A stretch of 7,559 nucleotides of DNA from an uncultured bacterium (lineage in GTDB: Bacteria > Bacteroidota > Bacteroidia > Chitinophagales > Chitinophagaceae): the NCBI GenBank assembly GCA_903957405.1, contig CAJBPC010000056.1, positions 1-7,559 of the forward strand. Reading direction: 5' to 3'. Below the pieces are notes generated by a model, which was given only the letters and a program-made list of their open reading frames with translations, did not search any database and was not told where the DNA came from. The translations under genes were made by a program, and so were the position numbers. The first letter of the stretch is position 1. Each line of letters opens with the position of its first letter. Below, in pieces: positions 5,992 to 7,559 of this stretch.

Positions 5992-7293
5992 ATGAAACTC
6001 ATTCATATTTTTCTCTCCTTGCTTCTCTTGACAAACGCATCCATTGCGCAAGTCAAAAAACCCAATATCGTTTTTATTCTCGCAGATGATCTGGGCATTG
6101 ATGGCGTCGGTGCCTATGGCGCGGATTTTTTCAAAACGCCCGTCATTGACAAACTTGCAAAAGAAGGGATCCGGTACACGAATGCCTACACGGTGCCGCT
6201 CTGTGGCCCCTCCAGGGCGCTGCTCATGACCGGAAGATATGGCTTCAGGACCGGTGCGGTCAATCAAGACATGGTCAGCGACATCAAGCCGTCGGCGGAA
6301 ACCATGATGCCGGCCATCTTGAAAAAGGCGGGGTACACCACCTCCATGATCGGCAAGTGGGGGCAGCTGCCATCAGATCCTGCAGCATTCGGCTTTGATG
6401 ATTATTTGCGGTATTTCGGCAGCGGTGTTTATGTAAGCCGAACGGACAAAAAGGACAAGTATGTGATCAATGGAAAAGAGGCCTTACTGAAAAAGCAGGA
6501 ATACATGCCCGATCTGATGCATGACCATCTGGTTGACTTCATGGCCAAGCACAAGACGGATCCTTTTTATTTGTTCTATTCCTTGACCCATGTGCATGGA
6601 GAAATCATCGCCACGCCTGACTCAAAACCCGGCACCACCGATTACAAGGAATTGTATGCCGACAACATCGCCTACATGGACAAACTCGTAGGGAAACTCA
6701 TCCATGCGCTCGACAGCCTGAAGCTGAGAGACAATACCCTCATAGTGTTCATGGGAGATAATGGCACGGCAGGACAAGCCGCCGGGATAGGCCGGGTGAA
6801 CGGTAAAAAAATCATCGGCAAAAAAGGCTCCATGCAGGAAGGCGGCAGTTTGGTACCGATGATTGTCAACTGGCCGGGTGTCATAAAAAAGCCAGGCGTT
6901 TCAAACAGTTTGATCGATGCGGCGGATTTTGTTCCCACGTTCGCAGAGATCGCCGGTGCAGCACTTCCAACAAACAATGTATTGGACGGAAAAAGTTTTG
7001 CCTACCAACTCAGGGGAGGAAAGGGCACTGCCCGCGAATGGATCTTCACCGGACTCGGGAATGACTGGTATGTGCGTTCCGCCAATTGGAAATTGATGCG
7101 CTCGGGAGATCTATACGACATGCGAAAAGCGCCATTTGAAGAGCCGCTCGCCGTAATGGACGAAAAGACTACCATCGAGAAACAAAAGCTTCAGGCGGTT
7201 TTGGATAAATTGAACCCCGGGGCGGGCATATTGGACAATGGAGATGGCAGTGGCCGCCATGCAGAAAAAACGAAAGCAAAGAAACAAAACTGA
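5992..7293 (+). CDS. Arylsulfatase A-like sulfatase, short form (S1 family)
   Basis: This is a 433-residue exported sulfatase. Residues 1-19 (MKLIHIFLSLLLLTNASIA, then QVK) form the signal peptide; ATG 5992 is preferred over the upstream in-frame TTG at 5962. The motif CGPSR at 71-75 carries the formylglycine Cys. D32, D33, D256 and N257 (GDNG) are the calcium ligands, H200 (LTHVHG) is the usual catalytic His, and K278 with EGG at 283-285 matches the KGxxxEGG block. The usual GKWHxG block reads GKWGQLPSDP at 121-130, so the common His is missing while K122 is kept. This resembles sulfatases with GKWQL at this place. The protein is shorter than many S1 enzymes (about 450-550 residues) and has a Lys-rich end. 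It is dissimilar enough from the upstream sulfatase to act on a different sulfate position, but subfamily and substrate cannot be set by eye. Confidence 0.92.
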   Translation: MKLIHIFLSLLLLTNASIAQVKKPNIVFILADDLGIDGVGAYGADFFKTPVIDKLAKEGIRYTNAYTVPLCGPSRALLMTGRYGFRTGAVNQDMVSDIKPSAETMMPAILKKAGYTTSMIGKWGQLPSDPAAFGFDDYLRYFGSGVYVSRTDKKDKYVINGKEALLKKQEYMPDLMHDHLVDFMAKHKTDPFYLFYSLTHVHGEIIATPDSKPGTTDYKELYADNIAYMDKLVGKLIHALDSLKLRDNTLIVFMGDNGTAGQAAGIGRVNGKKIIGKKGSMQEGGSLVPMIVNWPGVIKKPGVSNSLIDAADFVPTFAEIAGAALPTNNVLDGKSFAYQLRGGKGTAREWIFTGLGNDWYVRSANWKLMRSGDLYDMRKAPFEEPLAVMDEKTTIEKQKLQAVLDKLNPGAGILDNGDGSGRHAEKTKAKKQN

Positions 7294-7559
7294 CATGGCC
7301 TGGGCCTTTTGATGACCTCATTTCCCTTAGCCAACCTGCATCCGGCCAGATCTTATCGTTGGGCCTGGTTAAAAGCCTGCATCATATGCTGTGTAAGATA
7401 AATTGTTGCGAAGTCACACCGATTGTAGGTGATTCAAAAGTGACCAATCTGTTTCGCCTTGTACTGAAGGATGCTTTCTTGGATGCATGGTTTTTTAACA
7501 CTTTTGCCCAATTTCATGCATTTGATATACAAAATTCAACAACTTTCCCCTGATTTGGC
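7294..7559. other. Non-coding tail, no supported gene
   Basis: The last 266 bases follow the second sulfatase stop. A plus-strand 64-codon ORF (TTG start at 7359) has no recognisable features and no start context. Minus-strand frames are short and broken. The final 150 bases are AT-rich, as in an intergenic region before another gene. A small fold is possible around 7413-7443 (GTCAC with GTGAC, and inner CACC with GGTG), but it is weak. No clear terminator is seen. Confidence 0.5.

Noticed and set aside
7295..7314. GGC-CTGG-GCC followed by TTTT after the second sulfatase, as a terminator
   Set aside because: The stem is only three pairs, too weak to call.
7359..7553. 64-codon plus-strand ORF at the right end
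   Set aside because: It has a TTG start, no ribosome site, no recognisable motif and no sign of coding composition.

Overview
The window reads as part of a Bacteroidota genome (Chitinophaga/Cytophaga/Sphingobacteria-like; genus not resolvable). Reasons: exported proteins with short signal peptides that all place Gln at or next to the predicted cleavage site, no Shine-Dalgarno sequence before the main genes, a Ser/Thr/Asn-rich beta-helix surface protein, a polysaccharide lyase next to sulfatases, and the relic of a PID-CTERM-type small protein, a family I know from Bacteroidota.

Layout. Positions 2323 to 1 (minus strand, running off the left edge) encode the first ~774 residues of a large secreted parallel beta-helix repeat protein. 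Positions 2324-3044 form a poorly coding stretch. It holds the leader of the beta-helix gene with small repeats, a 33-codon ORF of doubtful reality behind a perfect Shine-Dalgarno sequence (2563-2664, plus), and a decayed or frameshifted PID-CTERM small-protein gene (2796-2643, minus) with a run of eight G that breaks its frame. Positions 3045-7293 carry three plus-strand genes spaced about 100 bp apart: an alginate-lyase-family protein (3045-4217), an iduronate-2-sulfatase-like sulfatase (4318-5904) and a second, shorter formylglycine-type sulfatase (5992-7293). An 11-bp perfect inverted repeat lies just upstream of the first sulfatase. Positions 7294-7559 show no gene I can support.

Working together. 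The lyase and two sulfatases look like a small catabolic cassette for a sulfated, uronic-acid-containing polysaccharide. Sulfatases would remove sulfate esters and the lyase would cleave next to a uronate by beta-elimination, all in the periplasm or outside the cell. No SusC/SusD pair, transporter, regulator or sulfatase-maturing enzyme is in view, so the substrate cannot be fixed. The divergent beta-helix gene may be unrelated, or may be a surface protein of the same locus.

I see no clearly new biological system. The most distinctive item is the PID-CTERM relic with its homopolymer frameshifts; the inverted repeat and the altered active-site motif of the second sulfatase are secondary points.
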